Source: Polaromonas sp.
GTDB taxonomy: Bacteria > Pseudomonadota > Gammaproteobacteria > Burkholderiales > Burkholderiaceae_C
Direction: 5' to 3'
Assembly (NCBI GenBank): GCA_013298945.1
Contig: JAAFJR010000003.1
Coordinates: 1-64,000, forward strand
DNA length: 64,000 nt
The notes below the pieces were generated by a model. That model was given only the letters and a program-made list of their open reading frames with translations, was not told the origin of the DNA and did no database searches. Of this stretch, positions 1 through 9,345 are shown piece after piece (position 1 is the stretch's first letter; each line of letters begins with the position of its first letter). The position numbers were made by a program, and so were the translations under genes.

Positions 1-155
<155 letters not shown>

Positions 156-240
156 TTAATGTTTACACGATATTGCTGTTTCGCCCCGCACGGGTACAGG
201 GCGGCATATCGTCGTAGACAGCTTAAAATATCAAATAACA

Positions 241-287
241 GTGCTAGCCAGCGTATTTATTGCCTGAAACGCTATTATTTTTATAAC
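241..287 (-). repeat. Dispersed 48-bp repeat, copy 1 (tuf-fusA spacer)
   Basis: Read on the minus strand this matches the family found eight more times in the window: a GCTAT-like start, then a GCTnnn-AGGCAATAAATACG core and GGCTAG. It is a diverged copy with GCGTTT in place of GCTGCT. It sits in the untranslated spacer between fusA and tuf. Confidence 0.75.
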
Positions 288-306
288 AAACTACAACTTA
301 CTTGGC

Positions 307-2409
307 TTACTTTGTGCGTGAAGCCATGATAGCTTCAGACACATTGCGGGGTGCTTCAGAGTAGTGCTTGAATTCCATAGTGTAGGAAGCACGGCCTTGA
401 GACATAGAACGCAACGTGGTTGAGTAGCCAAACATTTCTGACAATGGCACTTCAGCTTTAATAGCCTTACCACCGCCAACCATGTCTTCCATACCTTGAA
501 CCATGCCGCGACGTGAGGACAAATCGCCCATCACGTTACCAGCGTAGTCTTCCGGCGTTTCAACTTCAACCGCCATCATTGGCTCCAAAATCACTGGGCT
601 AGCTTTACGGCAACCTTCTTTGAAACCAAAGATAGCCGCCATTTTGAACGCCAATTCATTCGAGTCAACATCGTGGTATGAACCGAAATGCAAAGTCACT
701 TTGACGTCAACGACTGGGTAGCCAGCCAACACGCCTTGCGTTACCGCTTCATTGATACCTTTTTCAACGGCAGGAATGTATTCGCGAGGAACCACACCGC
801 CTTTGATAGCGTCAACGAACTCAATGCCTTTACCCATTTCATTAGGCTCAATTTTGAGCACAACGTGACCGTATTGACCCTTACCACCTGATTGACGAAC
901 GAATTTACCTTCGGCATCTTCGATGGTCTTGCGAATCGTTTCGCGGTAGGCCACTTGTGGCTTACCCACGTTGGCTTCAACGCCAAACTCGCGCTTCATA
1001 CGGTCAACAATAATTTCCAAGTGAAGCTCACCCATACCGGCAATCAGGGTTTGGCCAGATTCTTCATCAGTTTTAACGCGGAAAGACGGATCTTCTTGCG
1101 CCAAACGCTGCAAAGCTATGCCCATTTTCTCTTGGTCAGCCTTGGTTTTTGGCTCAACCGCCTGTGTAATCACAGGCTCAGGGAAAATCATACGCTCAAG
1201 CGTCACGACAGCTGATGGATCGCACAAGGTTTCGCCAGTAGTAACATCTTTCAAACCGATGCAAGCAGCAATGTCGCCAGCGCGAATCTCAGTGACCTCT
1301 TCACGCTCGTTAGCGTGCATTTGCACGATACGACCGATACGCTCTTTTTTGCCTCGCACAGGGTTGTAAATGGTGTCGCCTTTTTGCAATACGCCAGAGT
1401 AAACGCGAACGAAAGTCAACTGACCCACAAACGGATCGGTCATCAATTTGAATGCCAATGCTGAAAATTTCTCGCTGTCGTCGGCTTTACGCACAACTGG
1501 TGCGTCGTCTTCGTCGATGCCACTCACAGGTGGAATATCGATCGGTGAAGGCATGAAGTCCAACACAGCATCCAACATACGCTGAACACCTTTGTTTTTA
1601 AAAGCAGTACCGCACAACATAGGCTGAATTTCGCTAGCGATGGTACGCTTGCGAATACCATCCATGATTTCAGCTTCTGACAAATCACCTTCTTCAAGGT
1701 ACTTGTTCATGTAGTCTTCGGTGGCTTCAGCAGCTGCTTCAACCATTTTTTCGCGCCACTCTTTAGCCGTCGCCAGCAAGTCAGCAGGAATTTCTTCGTA
1801 GGTAAATTTCATACCTTGTGAAGCTTCATCCCAGATAATGGCCTTCATTTTGATGAGGTCAATCACGCCTGTGAAGTTTTCTTCAGCACCGATAGGCAAC
1901 ACGATAGGTACTGGCGACGCTTTCAAGCGCAGCTTCATACCTTCGACAACTTTATAAAAGTTAGCGCCCGTACGATCCATCTTGTTCACAAACGCCAAAC
2001 GTGGCACTTTGTATTTGTTAGCTTGACGCCACACAGTCTCGGACTGCGGCTGCACACCACCTACAGCACAGTAAACCATCACAGCGCCGTCCAACACACG
2101 CATAGAACGTTCAACTTCAATCGTGAAGTCAACGTGGCCAGGGGTGTCAATGATGTTGATGCGGTGATCCAAACGTGAGCCGTCCATACCCTTCCAGAAA
2201 CAGGTCGTTGCAGCAGAGGTGATGGTGATACCACGCTCTTGCTCTTGCTCCATCCAGTCCATGGTAGCTGCGCCATCATGAACTTCACCAATTTTGTGAT
2301 TCACGCCAGTGTAAAAAAGGACGCGCTCAGTCGTTGTGGTTTTACCAGCGTCAATGTGCGCTGAAATACCAATATTACGATAGCGCTCGATAGGGGTTAC
2401 GCGTGCCAT
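307..2409 (-). CDS. fusA: Elongation factor G
   Basis: Ribosomal translocase GTPase of 700 aa, the usual bacterial length. The N-terminal G domain shows the P-loop [15 protein letters not shown], the switch II segment [10 protein letters not shown] and the NKMD guanine-specificity motif. Domains II to V follow, with the domain IV signature [15 protein letters not shown] and a domain V ending in [15 protein letters not shown]. The ATG start is preceded by AAGGAGCC. It lies between rpsG and tuf in the str operon. The 167-base gap to rpsG is occupied by a long inverted repeat, so the two genes are probably joined on one transcript with a structured intercistronic region. Nothing looks degraded. 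Confidence 0.99.
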   Translation of the reverse strand: MARVTPIERYRNIGISAHIDAGKTTTTERVLFYTGVNHKIGEVHDGAATMDWMEQEQERGITITSAATTCFWKGMDGSRLDHRINIIDTPGHVDFTIEVERSMRVLDGAVMVYCAVGGVQPQSETVWRQANKYKVPRLAFVNKMDRTGANFYKVVEGMKLRLKASPVPIVLPIGAEENFTGVIDLIKMKAIIWDEASQGMKFTYEEIPADLLATAKEWREKMVEAAAEATEDYMNKYLEEGDLSEAEIMDGIRKRTIASEIQPMLCGTAFKNKGVQRMLDAVLDFMPSPIDIPPVSGIDEDDAPVVRKADDSEKFSALAFKLMTDPFVGQLTFVRVYSGVLQKGDTIYNPVRGKKERIGRIVQMHANEREEVTEIRAGDIAACIGLKDVTTGETLCDPSAVVTLERMIFPEPVITQAVEPKTKADQEKMGIALQRLAQEDPSFRVKTDEESGQTLIAGMGELHLEIIVDRMKREFGVEANVGKPQVAYRETIRKTIEDAEGKFVRQSGGKGQYGHVVLKIEPNEMGKGIEFVDAIKGGVVPREYIPAVEKGINEAVTQGVLAGYPVVDVKVTLHFGSYHDVDSNELAFKMAAIFGFKEGCRKASPVILEPMMAVEVETPEDYAGNVMGDLSSRRGMVQGMEDMVGGGKAIKAEVPLSEMFGYSTTLRSMSQGRASYTMEFKHYSEAPRNVSEAIMASRTK

Positions 2410-2471
2410 ATAGGCTCCTTAAAAATTATGTCATTTCGCCAAAATCATCACCCTCATATCAACGAGAGCGA

Positions 2472-2574
2472 AGCGGCGTAGCGAGAAGGCTTTAGGCTAG
2501 CCGAGAGTCCGAGGACAGCACAACAAGTGCGGCAAGGACTCTCAACGACGCATAAAGCCTTCGCAGTAGCCGCT
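2472..2574. promoter_or_regulatory. Long imperfect hairpin between rpsG and fusA
   Basis: The left arm contains AGCGGC, GAGAAGGCTTTA, GAGAGTCC and GCAC. The right arm contains the complements GTGC, GGACTCTC, TAAAGCCTTCGC and AGCCGCT in mirror order around an AACAA loop at 2522-2526. The structure fills most of the gap between the two genes. On the transcript it could be an RNase processing site, an attenuator or a stabilising element. There is no clear T-run, so a simple terminator is unlikely. It could also be a remnant of a palindromic repeat family. Confidence 0.75.
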
Positions 2575-2576
2575 CT

Positions 2577-3050
2577 TTAGAAGCGGAAGTGAGAGAAGGC
2601 CTTATTAGCCTCCGCCATGCGGTGAACTTCGTCACGTTTCTTCATAGCACCGCCACGACCTTCAGTCGCTTCGATCATTTCATTGGCCAAGCGCAAAGCC
2701 ATAGATTTTTCACCACGCTTTTTAGCGGCTTCTTTAAGCCAACGCATAGACAATGCCAAGCGACGAACAGGGCGCACCTCAACTGGCACTTGGTAGTTTG
2801 CACCACCAACGCGTCGAGATTTCACCTCAACCATTGGCTTGATGTTGTTGATGGCGATTGCAAAAGCCTCAACTGGGTCTTTGCCACCAGACTTTTTCTC
2901 GATAAAGTCCAGAGCACCGTAAACGATGCGCTCTGCAACTGCTTTTTTCCCGCCTTGCATGATCACGTTCATGAATTTGGCGAGTTCGATATTGCCGTAT
3001 TTAGGATCCGGCAGAATTTCACGTTTAGGGACTTCGCGACGACGTGGCAT
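2577..3050 (-). CDS. rpsG: 30S ribosomal protein S7
   Basis: A protein of 157 aa that nucleates assembly of the 30S head and lies near the E site. It begins [19 protein letters not shown] and carries the family signature [20 protein letters not shown]. The basic C-terminus ends in a [20 protein letters not shown]-like tail. The length is normal. It follows rpsL and precedes fusA on the minus strand. In enterobacteria S7 represses its own operon by binding the rpsL-rpsG spacer; the 172-base spacer here is long enough to hold such a site, but I cannot identify one by eye. Confidence 0.99.
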   Translation of the reverse strand: MPRRREVPKREILPDPKYGNIELAKFMNVIMQGGKKAVAERIVYGALDFIEKKSGGKDPVEAFAIAINNIKPMVEVKSRRVGGANYQVPVEVRPVRRLALSMRWLKEAAKKRGEKSMALRLANEMIEATEGRGGAMKKRDEVHRMAEANKAFSHFRF

Positions 3051-3222
3051 GGTTTCACCTCTTATATCTTGCTTCAGTGGACACGAACTTTTCGCATCGA
3101 TAGGCCATCAGACCTCACTTACTCGATTCGCCCCCGACATTGGGAGTTGGAATCACTACGCTGTTTTGTTTGCGCCACGCAAACTACAGCACCGAAATAC
3201 ACTAGCTAAATTACGTAGCCTA

Positions 3223-3600
3223 TTACTTAGCCTTAGGGCGCTTAGCGCCGTACTTAGAACGAGATTGCTTGCGATCTTTCACGCCTTGCAAATCGAGCGA
3301 GCCACGCACAATGTGGTAACGCACACCAGGCAAGTCTTTGACACGACCACCGCGAACCAGCACAACACTGTGCTCTTGCAAGTTGTGACCTTCACCGCCG
3401 ATGTAAGAAATCACCTCAAAACCATTGGTTAAGCGCACTTTGGCAACTTTACGCAAAGCTGAGTTAGGCTTCTTTGGTGTAGTGGTGTACACACGCGTAC
3501 ACACGCCACGGCGTTGTGGCGAGTTCTGCATAGCAGGACTCTTGGACTTGACGGTTTCGACCTCGCGTCCTTGTCGAATTAACTGATTAATGGTTGGCAC
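3223..3600 (-). CDS. rpsL: 30S ribosomal protein S12
   Basis: A protein of 125 aa at the decoding centre. The conserved blocks [20 protein letters not shown] and [17 protein letters not shown] are intact. The lysines whose replacement gives streptomycin resistance in other bacteria (in KPNSALRK and GRVKDLPG) are wild type. It is the first gene of the str operon; a TATAAT box lies about 120 bases upstream on the same strand. Here the gene upstream is not rpoC but the 3' end of a pilin cluster, transcribed in the same direction. Confidence 0.99.
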   Translation of the reverse strand: MPTINQLIRQGREVETVKSKSPAMQNSPQRRGVCTRVYTTTPKKPNSALRKVAKVRLTNGFEVISYIGGEGHNLQEHSVVLVRGGRVKDLPGVRYHIVRGSLDLQGVKDRKQSRSKYGAKRPKAK

Positions 3601-3718
3601 TGCAACATCCTAAAAATAAAAACGTTCCTAAACGTGTTAACAAAACGACCTTCTTCGCTAGAATTTTCGTGAACCCATGAAGACGGCTTCCCCTTCGGCA
3701 AATTCCGAAAAGCTTTCT

Positions 3719-3724
3719 ATTATA
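3719..3724 (-). promoter_or_regulatory. rpsL: Candidate -10 box of the str operon promoter
   Basis: The minus strand reads a perfect TATAAT here, within the 222-base gap between rpsL and the next upstream gene. The best -35 at 16-17 bases spacing (TTAAAT/GTTAAA) is poor. The position implies a leader of roughly 110 bases before rpsL. Confidence 0.5.
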
Positions 3725-3822
3725 GCAGACTCAAGAGAAATTTAACATTTAATGCCCATTCGAGGAACTGGTAAAAAACACTTGTTTCATCAAAACAACA
3801 ATTCCATATCTCGCAATAGTAC

Positions 3823-4554
3823 TTAACGTGTCATTTGAAACAATGCATTGGTCACGGCTACTTGGCTTTCATCCTGCGAGGTTTGTATAGTTGAACCGAA
3901 TGCCATGTTATCGCTTAAAGGCCAAATTGTGCCTACGGTGATGGTTGTGGAATTGGCTAAGGAAGTGTCTCTTAATCGGCCAAATCGGGCGTCACTTCGG
4001 CCGTCAATTTGTTGGTCCAACATTGATGCCATTGAAAAAGTAAGACCTCTTAAAACCATGACGTTGCGGGGGCGGGTGACGAAACTCCCCAATGCCGCGC
4101 CAGGTTCAGCCCAATCAACGCTTTGGAAACAAACCTGAACTTCTTGGGGATTTCCGTTGCTGTCAAGGTAAGCCGCCCGATCAGGCTGCCCGCTGGATCG
4201 CCCTTCGGGTAGCCGTACCCCTGCCGCCAGAAAAGCGTTGACCATGTCAGTATCGCACAAAGCAGTTCCTGCAGGTGTGGTTACACCGTTAACACTGCCA
4301 GTGGGGCTAGAAGCAACATCGCCGGGCGGACGACCAACACCGTTGACAAAAGCTTCGTAGGCCAATTGCCATCCTTGCACAAAATCTGTCGATATACGCT
4401 GATTTGCAGCAGTGCGTTGTAAATCCCGTCCAATCGCTGCAGCACCAATTAAAAGGCCGATGACCAGCAGAACGATACTCAATTCAACGAGGGAGAATCC
4501 TGTTTGTGTTCTAGTTGCTCTGGATATAGTGTTGGAGCGGCCTATTGGTGTCAT
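3823..4554 (-). CDS. Type IV prepilin, third paralogue of the main pilin type
   Basis: A 243-aa prepilin. A short basic leader ends in TG, followed by FSLVELSIVLLVIGLLIGA: the class III signal with cleavage after Gly and Glu at +5 of the mature protein. The body shares with the two pilins at 20389-22119 the patterns RAAYLDSNGNPQEVQVCFQ and MLDQQIDGRSDARFGRLR, so the three are paralogues of one pilin type. A GGGAG ribosome site precedes the ATG. It is the last gene of the pilus cluster, while its relatives are the first two, so the operon is bracketed by them. It is probably a structural or minor pilin; which of the three is the main subunit is not decided by the sequence. Confidence 0.88.
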   Translation of the reverse strand: MTPIGRSNTISRATRTQTGFSLVELSIVLLVIGLLIGAAAIGRDLQRTAANQRISTDFVQGWQLAYEAFVNGVGRPPGDVASSPTGSVNGVTTPAGTALCDTDMVNAFLAAGVRLPEGRSSGQPDRAAYLDSNGNPQEVQVCFQSVDWAEPGAALGSFVTRPRNVMVLRGLTFSMASMLDQQIDGRSDARFGRLRDTSLANSTTITVGTIWPLSDNMAFGSTIQTSQDESQVAVTNALFQMTR

Positions 4555-4580
4555 GTGTGTACTCCCGGGACTGTGCGTGA

Positions 4581-5900
4581 TTAAAAGCCAATGGCATCAG
4601 CCAAAAGTGCATTACGGTTGATCGAAATTGTTAAATCGGTTATAGCGGTGGTTCTAGCTGCAAAGTCATTGTGATCGCTTGTTGCATCAACTACTGAAGT
4701 AGCGGCTAACGTAAGCCCAGCTGCGGCAGCTGCAACACCAACTACAGCTAAAGCCACGCCAACAGAGGCCAATCCAATCTGAAAAGAACGCGCCCCGGCA
4801 CTCGCAAAAGCATCCCCCGTTGCAGAAACTACCGCTTGGCCAGAATCAACAACAGCTGCAGCTGCAGTCAATACACCTGCGGAAGCCGCTGCAACATCCG
4901 CTTCAGCTAGCTTAATAACGACATACAACTGGTCTCGGTAGTCGTACATTGCGCGCTCAAGCACGAAAGCACCAGTGGCTGCATTAAAGTGTGCATGTGA
5001 AGCAGCTGCTAAGCCTTCAGCACAATTTAAAGTACTAAATAGTTCGGCGTGGCTCACTGCCAATACTTTATCATCATAGGTACTAGTTTGCTCAGCGCTT
5101 GCTGATTCAAAAGTAGGTACAGTATCCGTGGCCGTGGCATTTGCACCATCAAATTTCTGATTATTACCACTGGCATCAAGCAAACCAGGTGCAACCACTA
5201 CAAAGGCTACTGCCCGTCGTGTTACGCCAACCTTTACAGCCAAACTACCTGCAGGTGCCACAGTTAAAGCACTGGCTTTGTTTAAAGCTAGGCAAACGTC
5301 AATTTGGTTAACTGCAGAACTGCCTAAACTTGCAGCTGGGCAAGGCGGAGAGTTGGCGGCATTGCAGGATGCACTAAGCGGGTCAGAATCAATGCCAGAG
5401 TTCGTTGCACCAAGTAGTGTGGGTTGTGCAAGGGGCAATGGCGGTGAATTTCCATTTGGTGCATTTCCATTTTGCGGTTTTGGGTTAGGTGTTCGCACTC
5501 TAAGTGGATTCATGCGGTCAACGGTAGCGGCTAGGTCACGATCACTTACAGCGCTAGTGGATGCTTCACGATAAACAGCATAACGCAGACGACCTGCATC
5601 GGGGCGGGGTAAGCCAAGTGTTCGCCAAGGTACAAAACCGATCTGCCTCAAGCTGGTTACACTGCCCGTGCAGCTCTCAAAGCCATTGACATCGACAGCA
5701 GGGCAAGGCAGCCGATGGTTGGAATACAAAAAACCTATTAGCGCGTCCTTAGATTGCATTTGAGCATTTTGCTGTGCGGCAGCGACTTGGATTCCTACTG
5801 ATTTTTGCCAGTAAGCCATGGCAGCCAGCATCACTATGCTTAATGCCACCATTGCCACAGCCAAACTTATCAAAGAAAAACCTACATGCGATTTTTTCAT
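4581..5900 (-). CDS. Large prepilin-like protein lacking Glu+5, with hydrophobic C-terminal segment
   Basis: A 439-aa protein with a prepilin-type start: KKSHVG then FSLISLAVAMVALSIVMLAA. Position +5 is Ser rather than Glu, as in tip pseudopilins of the GspK type. The ectodomain has LPCP (about residues 64-67), an FVPWRTLG segment (90-96), FDGAN (250-254) and YDDKVLAV (275-282), all shared with the neighbouring large prepilins. Residues about 340-405 form a long Ala/Val/Gly-rich hydrophobic stretch, unusual for a pilin. The start ATG overlaps the stop of the preceding gene (ATGA), so translation is coupled. I infer a tip or minor component. The role of the hydrophobic region (a second membrane anchor, or insertion into a target membrane) is open. 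Confidence 0.75.
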   Translation of the reverse strand: MKKSHVGFSLISLAVAMVALSIVMLAAMAYWQKSVGIQVAAAQQNAQMQSKDALIGFLYSNHRLPCPAVDVNGFESCTGSVTSLRQIGFVPWRTLGLPRPDAGRLRYAVYREASTSAVSDRDLAATVDRMNPLRVRTPNPKPQNGNAPNGNSPPLPLAQPTLLGATNSGIDSDPLSASCNAANSPPCPAASLGSSAVNQIDVCLALNKASALTVAPAGSLAVKVGVTRRAVAFVVVAPGLLDASGNNQKFDGANATATDTVPTFESASAEQTSTYDDKVLAVSHAELFSTLNCAEGLAAASHAHFNAATGAFVLERAMYDYRDQLYVVIKLAEADVAAASAGVLTAAAAVVDSGQAVVSATGDAFASAGARSFQIGLASVGVALAVVGVAAAAAGLTLAATSVVDATSDHNDFAARTTAITDLTISINRNALLADAIGF

Positions 5901-7102
5901 GGATTAAGTCCTCGTTGGTCAATCGTAGTGGCCTTACTTAAAGATTCAGCGAGCAGCTCATAAGTCCTAGCCGCGTAGGTGTCGGTAGCGCTTAACTTAT
6001 TGCGAGAATCGACCAGCGCTGTCTCGGCATCAGCCAAGTCAGCTGCGGCCAAGACATTTTCCGCTACCGCAAGTGCAACACTGGCGATCTGTACAACCAC
6101 AAAGACTGCGGTAAGGCCCTCAGTATTGAGTGCCGAAGCGGCACCAACCGCAGCGCTTGTAGCAGTGAGAGCCAATCCAATAGCCGCCATAGCTACGCCT
6201 ACTTTTGCGCCATCGACTGCACTGTCGGCGGCTTGAACATCAAAGTTGCGCAATGACCAATACTCTTGCATCACGCGAGTTACATCGTACTGTGCAAATG
6301 CAGCTTGCGATGCGGTTCTAGCTGCGCTCATCCTTGATACGCAACCAAGCCGTGTAGAAAGATCGGCAGAGCCAACCGCTAAAGCGCGATCATCATACCG
6401 CGAGTCTTGTGCACGGCCAGGTAGGTCGTACAGAAATCCACCTCCGCCTCCCGCCACGTTATTTCCGTCAAATTGGTTGTTAACACCTGGGTGAACAAGA
6501 ATGTAGGCTACTGGAATATTGGTAGCTGCGTTTCCAACCCGTAAAACGTTGGCAGCAGCTGTGTTGCTGGCATATTTGCGCAATACAAAGCACCAATCTA
6601 AACCGTTGATCACAGTTCGTCTGGCTTGTGCGGTCGTAATGGCCGTTTGCGCCAGTATTGATGCAGTTGTTGACACAGCTGCTGTGGTTGCTAACTGCGG
6701 CACACCCGTAAAGTCGATACCAAAATCTGGGGAAATTGCAGCACCTGGATTTTGTGCTAAATCAACACCTCCTCCTCGATTGACGCCATAGTGTAATTGG
6801 CCAAGCCGGCTACTTGTGCCTAACGTACGCCAAGGGTAATTTACCGCAGAAAGTACCGAGCAATCTTCAACTCCTCCAGCGCTATTTGAAGCGCAAGGAA
6901 GACGATTGTTTGCCAGTACAAATCCTTCTAGAGCAGCTTGAGCCTGCTTTAGTTCAATCTGAATTTCTTGCTCGGTAGCGGGTTCTTTTGTGGCAATAAC
7001 CCAGCGCCACAAAAACGCCGCCAAAATTCCAACCACTACCAGCGATACGGTTAGTTCAACCAAAGAAAATCCACGTGCGTGCTTATGCATTTTGAATATC
7101 AC
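5897..7102 (-). CDS. Large prepilin-like protein with hydrophobic C-terminal segment
   Basis: A 401-aa protein with cleavage motif ARG/FSLVELTVSLVVVGILAAF and Glu at +5. The ectodomain shows RLPCA (about 67-71, a variant of LPCP), YPWRTLG, FDGNN (211-215) and YDDRALAV (236-243). Residues about 298-355 are hydrophobic and rich in Ala, Val and Gly; a charged helix follows. The start is GTG at 7102: an AAGGGGG ribosome site lies at the right distance and the codon overlaps the upstream stop (GTGA). The ATG at 7090 is too far from that site. It is a paralogue of the proteins at 4581-5900 and 7099-9342 and is probably part of a pilus tip complex with them. No defined function is known to me. Confidence 0.75.
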   Translation of the reverse strand: MIFKMHKHARGFSLVELTVSLVVVGILAAFLWRWVIATKEPATEQEIQIELKQAQAALEGFVLANNRLPCASNSAGGVEDCSVLSAVNYPWRTLGTSSRLGQLHYGVNRGGGVDLAQNPGAAISPDFGIDFTGVPQLATTAAVSTTASILAQTAITTAQARRTVINGLDWCFVLRKYASNTAAANVLRVGNAATNIPVAYILVHPGVNNQFDGNNVAGGGGGFLYDLPGRAQDSRYDDRALAVGSADLSTRLGCVSRMSAARTASQAAFAQYDVTRVMQEYWSLRNFDVQAADSAVDGAKVGVAMAAIGLALTATSAAVGAASALNTEGLTAVFVVVQIASVALAVAENVLAAADLADAETALVDSRNKLSATDTYAARTYELLAESLSKATTIDQRGLNP

Positions 7103-9342
7103 CGCGTCGCCCCCTTCGCATCGGTATTAAGTAAAAGCCCACTAGCAGTTGCAGGCGCCCATGGGCTCACGCCGCTTCCACTGATATTGCAGGCAGGGGG
7201 ATTCGAAGATTGTGCAAGTAAGTTGTTGTAACTCGCTTGGGCTGAGGTCGCTCTGTCTCTAGCTGCGGTGACTTGACTGCGCAATGCTACTAATTCCTGC
7301 TCAAGTTTTTTAGGAAGTCTGAACTTACTGTTTTCATTAGGCTGATTTGCTCCATTATCAAACGGGAATGCGTTGTATCCCATAAGATCAATGACCGTTA
7401 AATTTACATTAGCGCTTGTCAACACTGAACCCGCAGGGCAAGCTGGCGTTGGCGGAAGAGGCGGCGTGCAGCCAAAAACCGTGGTTATGATTGTTTGTTG
7501 AATGGAATACGGTCCCAAGCTTTGACTATTTACCAAAAAATAGGCGTTTCTGTAGCCATTAAGACTGGTGCTTGCAGCTGCAGATGTGTTGGTAACGGCG
7601 GTTTGCGCGGCCGCGAGATCTGTCGCTGCCTGTACACGTTTGGCTTCCGTATCAATTCGCTCTTGCAGTAAAACCGTAAGATTTTTTAGCAGGCTAAGAT
7701 CTCCATTTTTTCTTGCTAACTGAAGTTGCAAACTCTGTTTTATTGCAGGGTCAGTTTCTGCCGCAATAAGTACTTGCAATGCAGAAATTTCAGACTCTCG
7801 CTGCGTGATAAGTGTAGCTCGATTGGCTATCATATTGTCATAGTCTGCCACTTGCGTAACTAGTGAGTTGTACGTAGTTTGGAGACGGTTACGCTCTGTA
7901 ATAGCTACATCGTAGTCACGTGCACCAGTTATCCAGCCATCAGCGCCTGCAATGACGCCATTGACATAAGTGTCGATGGCGGAGCTCACACCTGCGTTAC
8001 GTGCCGCCGAATACAGGGCAGCTATAGCAGCAGTTCTGGCTGCATTGGCAGTAGTCAAAGCTGTTTCTTTTTGCGTCAACTGCGTTTCAAGAGCTGTTAA
8101 TTTAGAGCGCGCGTCAGCCAAATCCGTGCTGCTTGTATTAAGGGCGGGCGTTAAGTCTGGAACAGTACACGGTATGGAGGCTGGTGAACTAGATCTGTCC
8201 GCCAAAGCTAACGCATTACCCGCCAAACCCATTGCTACCACATTGGCAGCAATTGAGGCGATATTCAATCCAGCGGCGACGCCCGCAGTAATTGCGGAGC
8301 CAACGTGTATAGGTGCAGCAGAACAAAAATTAACAGCAATACCGAGTGATGCCACGCACGCAGCAAATTCAGCAGCCGCATTGCCACTGTCAGAAGCTAA
8401 CTCGATGATTGATGCAGTGACTTCAATCGCGGTGATGCCAGCACCAAGCCCAGCAAAAGCAACCGCACGTATTGCTGCATCAATATTACCAGTACGCATA
8501 TCATCGACTTGGGCAACAACGTCTAAACCCAACTCAACCGTGTTGATGGATTGTGCCAGTTGTTCGCAGTGAAATGCTGATCTTAGTCCGCTGAACGACC
8601 GCTCTAAAACGAGATCATCGTAAGTTGACAATACTTGTCTACGCCTTGGGTCTTCAAATATATTGTCATTAGCATTATTAGCACCATCAAAAATATTGCC
8701 ATCTCCATCTGCATCTACTAAGCCAGGGTGCGCCAATGCATAAGCGACAGCGCGTATGGGTGTCGTTGCAACTTGTGCAAAAGAAGCCGTTACCGAGGCG
8801 CCCGTGCTTGTCTGGGCTAAATCTAGCCGATGGCACAAGTCGGACATGGTCAATATATTTGCTTGATAATCCCCACCGTTAGCTGTAGTTGGGCGCATAT
8901 CACTAAATGATGAATCGTATTTGAGTGGCGTCCATGTGTCAGACAAAACGGTAAGGTCGATGTTTGGCGATCCGCGCTGTACGAGGTAGCGTAATTGCCC
9001 GACAGATACGCCGGGATCTGCACCTGATAACTGAAGGCTGACAGATGGCAACCACCCTTTTTGACTAGTAGCGGCGCAATCTTCAATCCCATCTCTATTG
9101 TTATCAGGGCAAGGTAGCCGATGGTGAACCGTGACAAAAGTCAAAATTGCGGCGTCTGCTTGCGATAAAATCAGGCGCTCTTGTCGGGCCGTTTCTTTGG
9201 TTTCACGCTCTCGCCATTGCATAAAACCAACCGCAGTAATGCCACCTATCATCACGATAAAAAGAAGTACCTCAAGCAATCCCAAACCAAATTGGAATCG
9301 GTTTTGACGCTGCTGCCTTGAATGGGATGGACTCCGCTTCAT
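7099..9342 (-). CDS. Giant prepilin-like protein with hydrophobic region and coiled coil
   Basis: At 747 aa it is several times the length of a usual minor pilin. The class III signal is RFQFG/LGLLEVLLFIVMIGG, with Glu at +5 (residue 24). The shared ectodomain follows: LPCP (76-79), KGWLPS, LRYLVQRG, FDGAN (218-222) and YDDLVLERS (241-249). Residues about 290-380 are a long Ala/Gly/Ile-rich hydrophobic region. Residues about 405-450 and 475-590 are heptad-rich and likely coiled coil. A Cys/Pro-containing C-terminal part ends the protein. The order helix, hydrophobic segment, long coiled coil recalls alpha-helical pore-forming proteins, but that is only an architectural analogy. It lies four bases from the MshG-like gene and is coupled to the next prepilin gene. 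Confidence 0.75.
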   Translation of the reverse strand: MKRSPSHSRQQRQNRFQFGLGLLEVLLFIVMIGGITAVGFMQWRERETKETARQERLILSQADAAILTFVTVHHRLPCPDNNRDGIEDCAATSQKGWLPSVSLQLSGADPGVSVGQLRYLVQRGSPNIDLTVLSDTWTPLKYDSSFSDMRPTTANGGDYQANILTMSDLCHRLDLAQTSTGASVTASFAQVATTPIRAVAYALAHPGLVDADGDGNIFDGANNANDNIFEDPRRRQVLSTYDDLVLERSFSGLRSAFHCEQLAQSINTVELGLDVVAQVDDMRTGNIDAAIRAVAFAGLGAGITAIEVTASIIELASDSGNAAAEFAACVASLGIAVNFCSAAPIHVGSAITAGVAAGLNIASIAANVVAMGLAGNALALADRSSSPASIPCTVPDLTPALNTSSTDLADARSKLTALETQLTQKETALTTANAARTAAIAALYSAARNAGVSSAIDTYVNGVIAGADGWITGARDYDVAITERNRLQTTYNSLVTQVADYDNMIANRATLITQRESEISALQVLIAAETDPAIKQSLQLQLARKNGDLSLLKNLTVLLQERIDTEAKRVQAATDLAAAQTAVTNTSAAASTSLNGYRNAYFLVNSQSLGPYSIQQTIITTVFGCTPPLPPTPACPAGSVLTSANVNLTVIDLMGYNAFPFDNGANQPNENSKFRLPKKLEQELVALRSQVTAARDRATSAQASYNNLLAQSSNPPACNISGSGVSPWAPATASGLLLNTDAKGATR

Positions 9343-9345
9343 AAT

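Noticed and set aside
2589-3209. A 206-codon open frame opposite rpsG.
   Set aside because: Antisense shadow of a ribosomal protein gene, with no family resemblance and no ribosome site.
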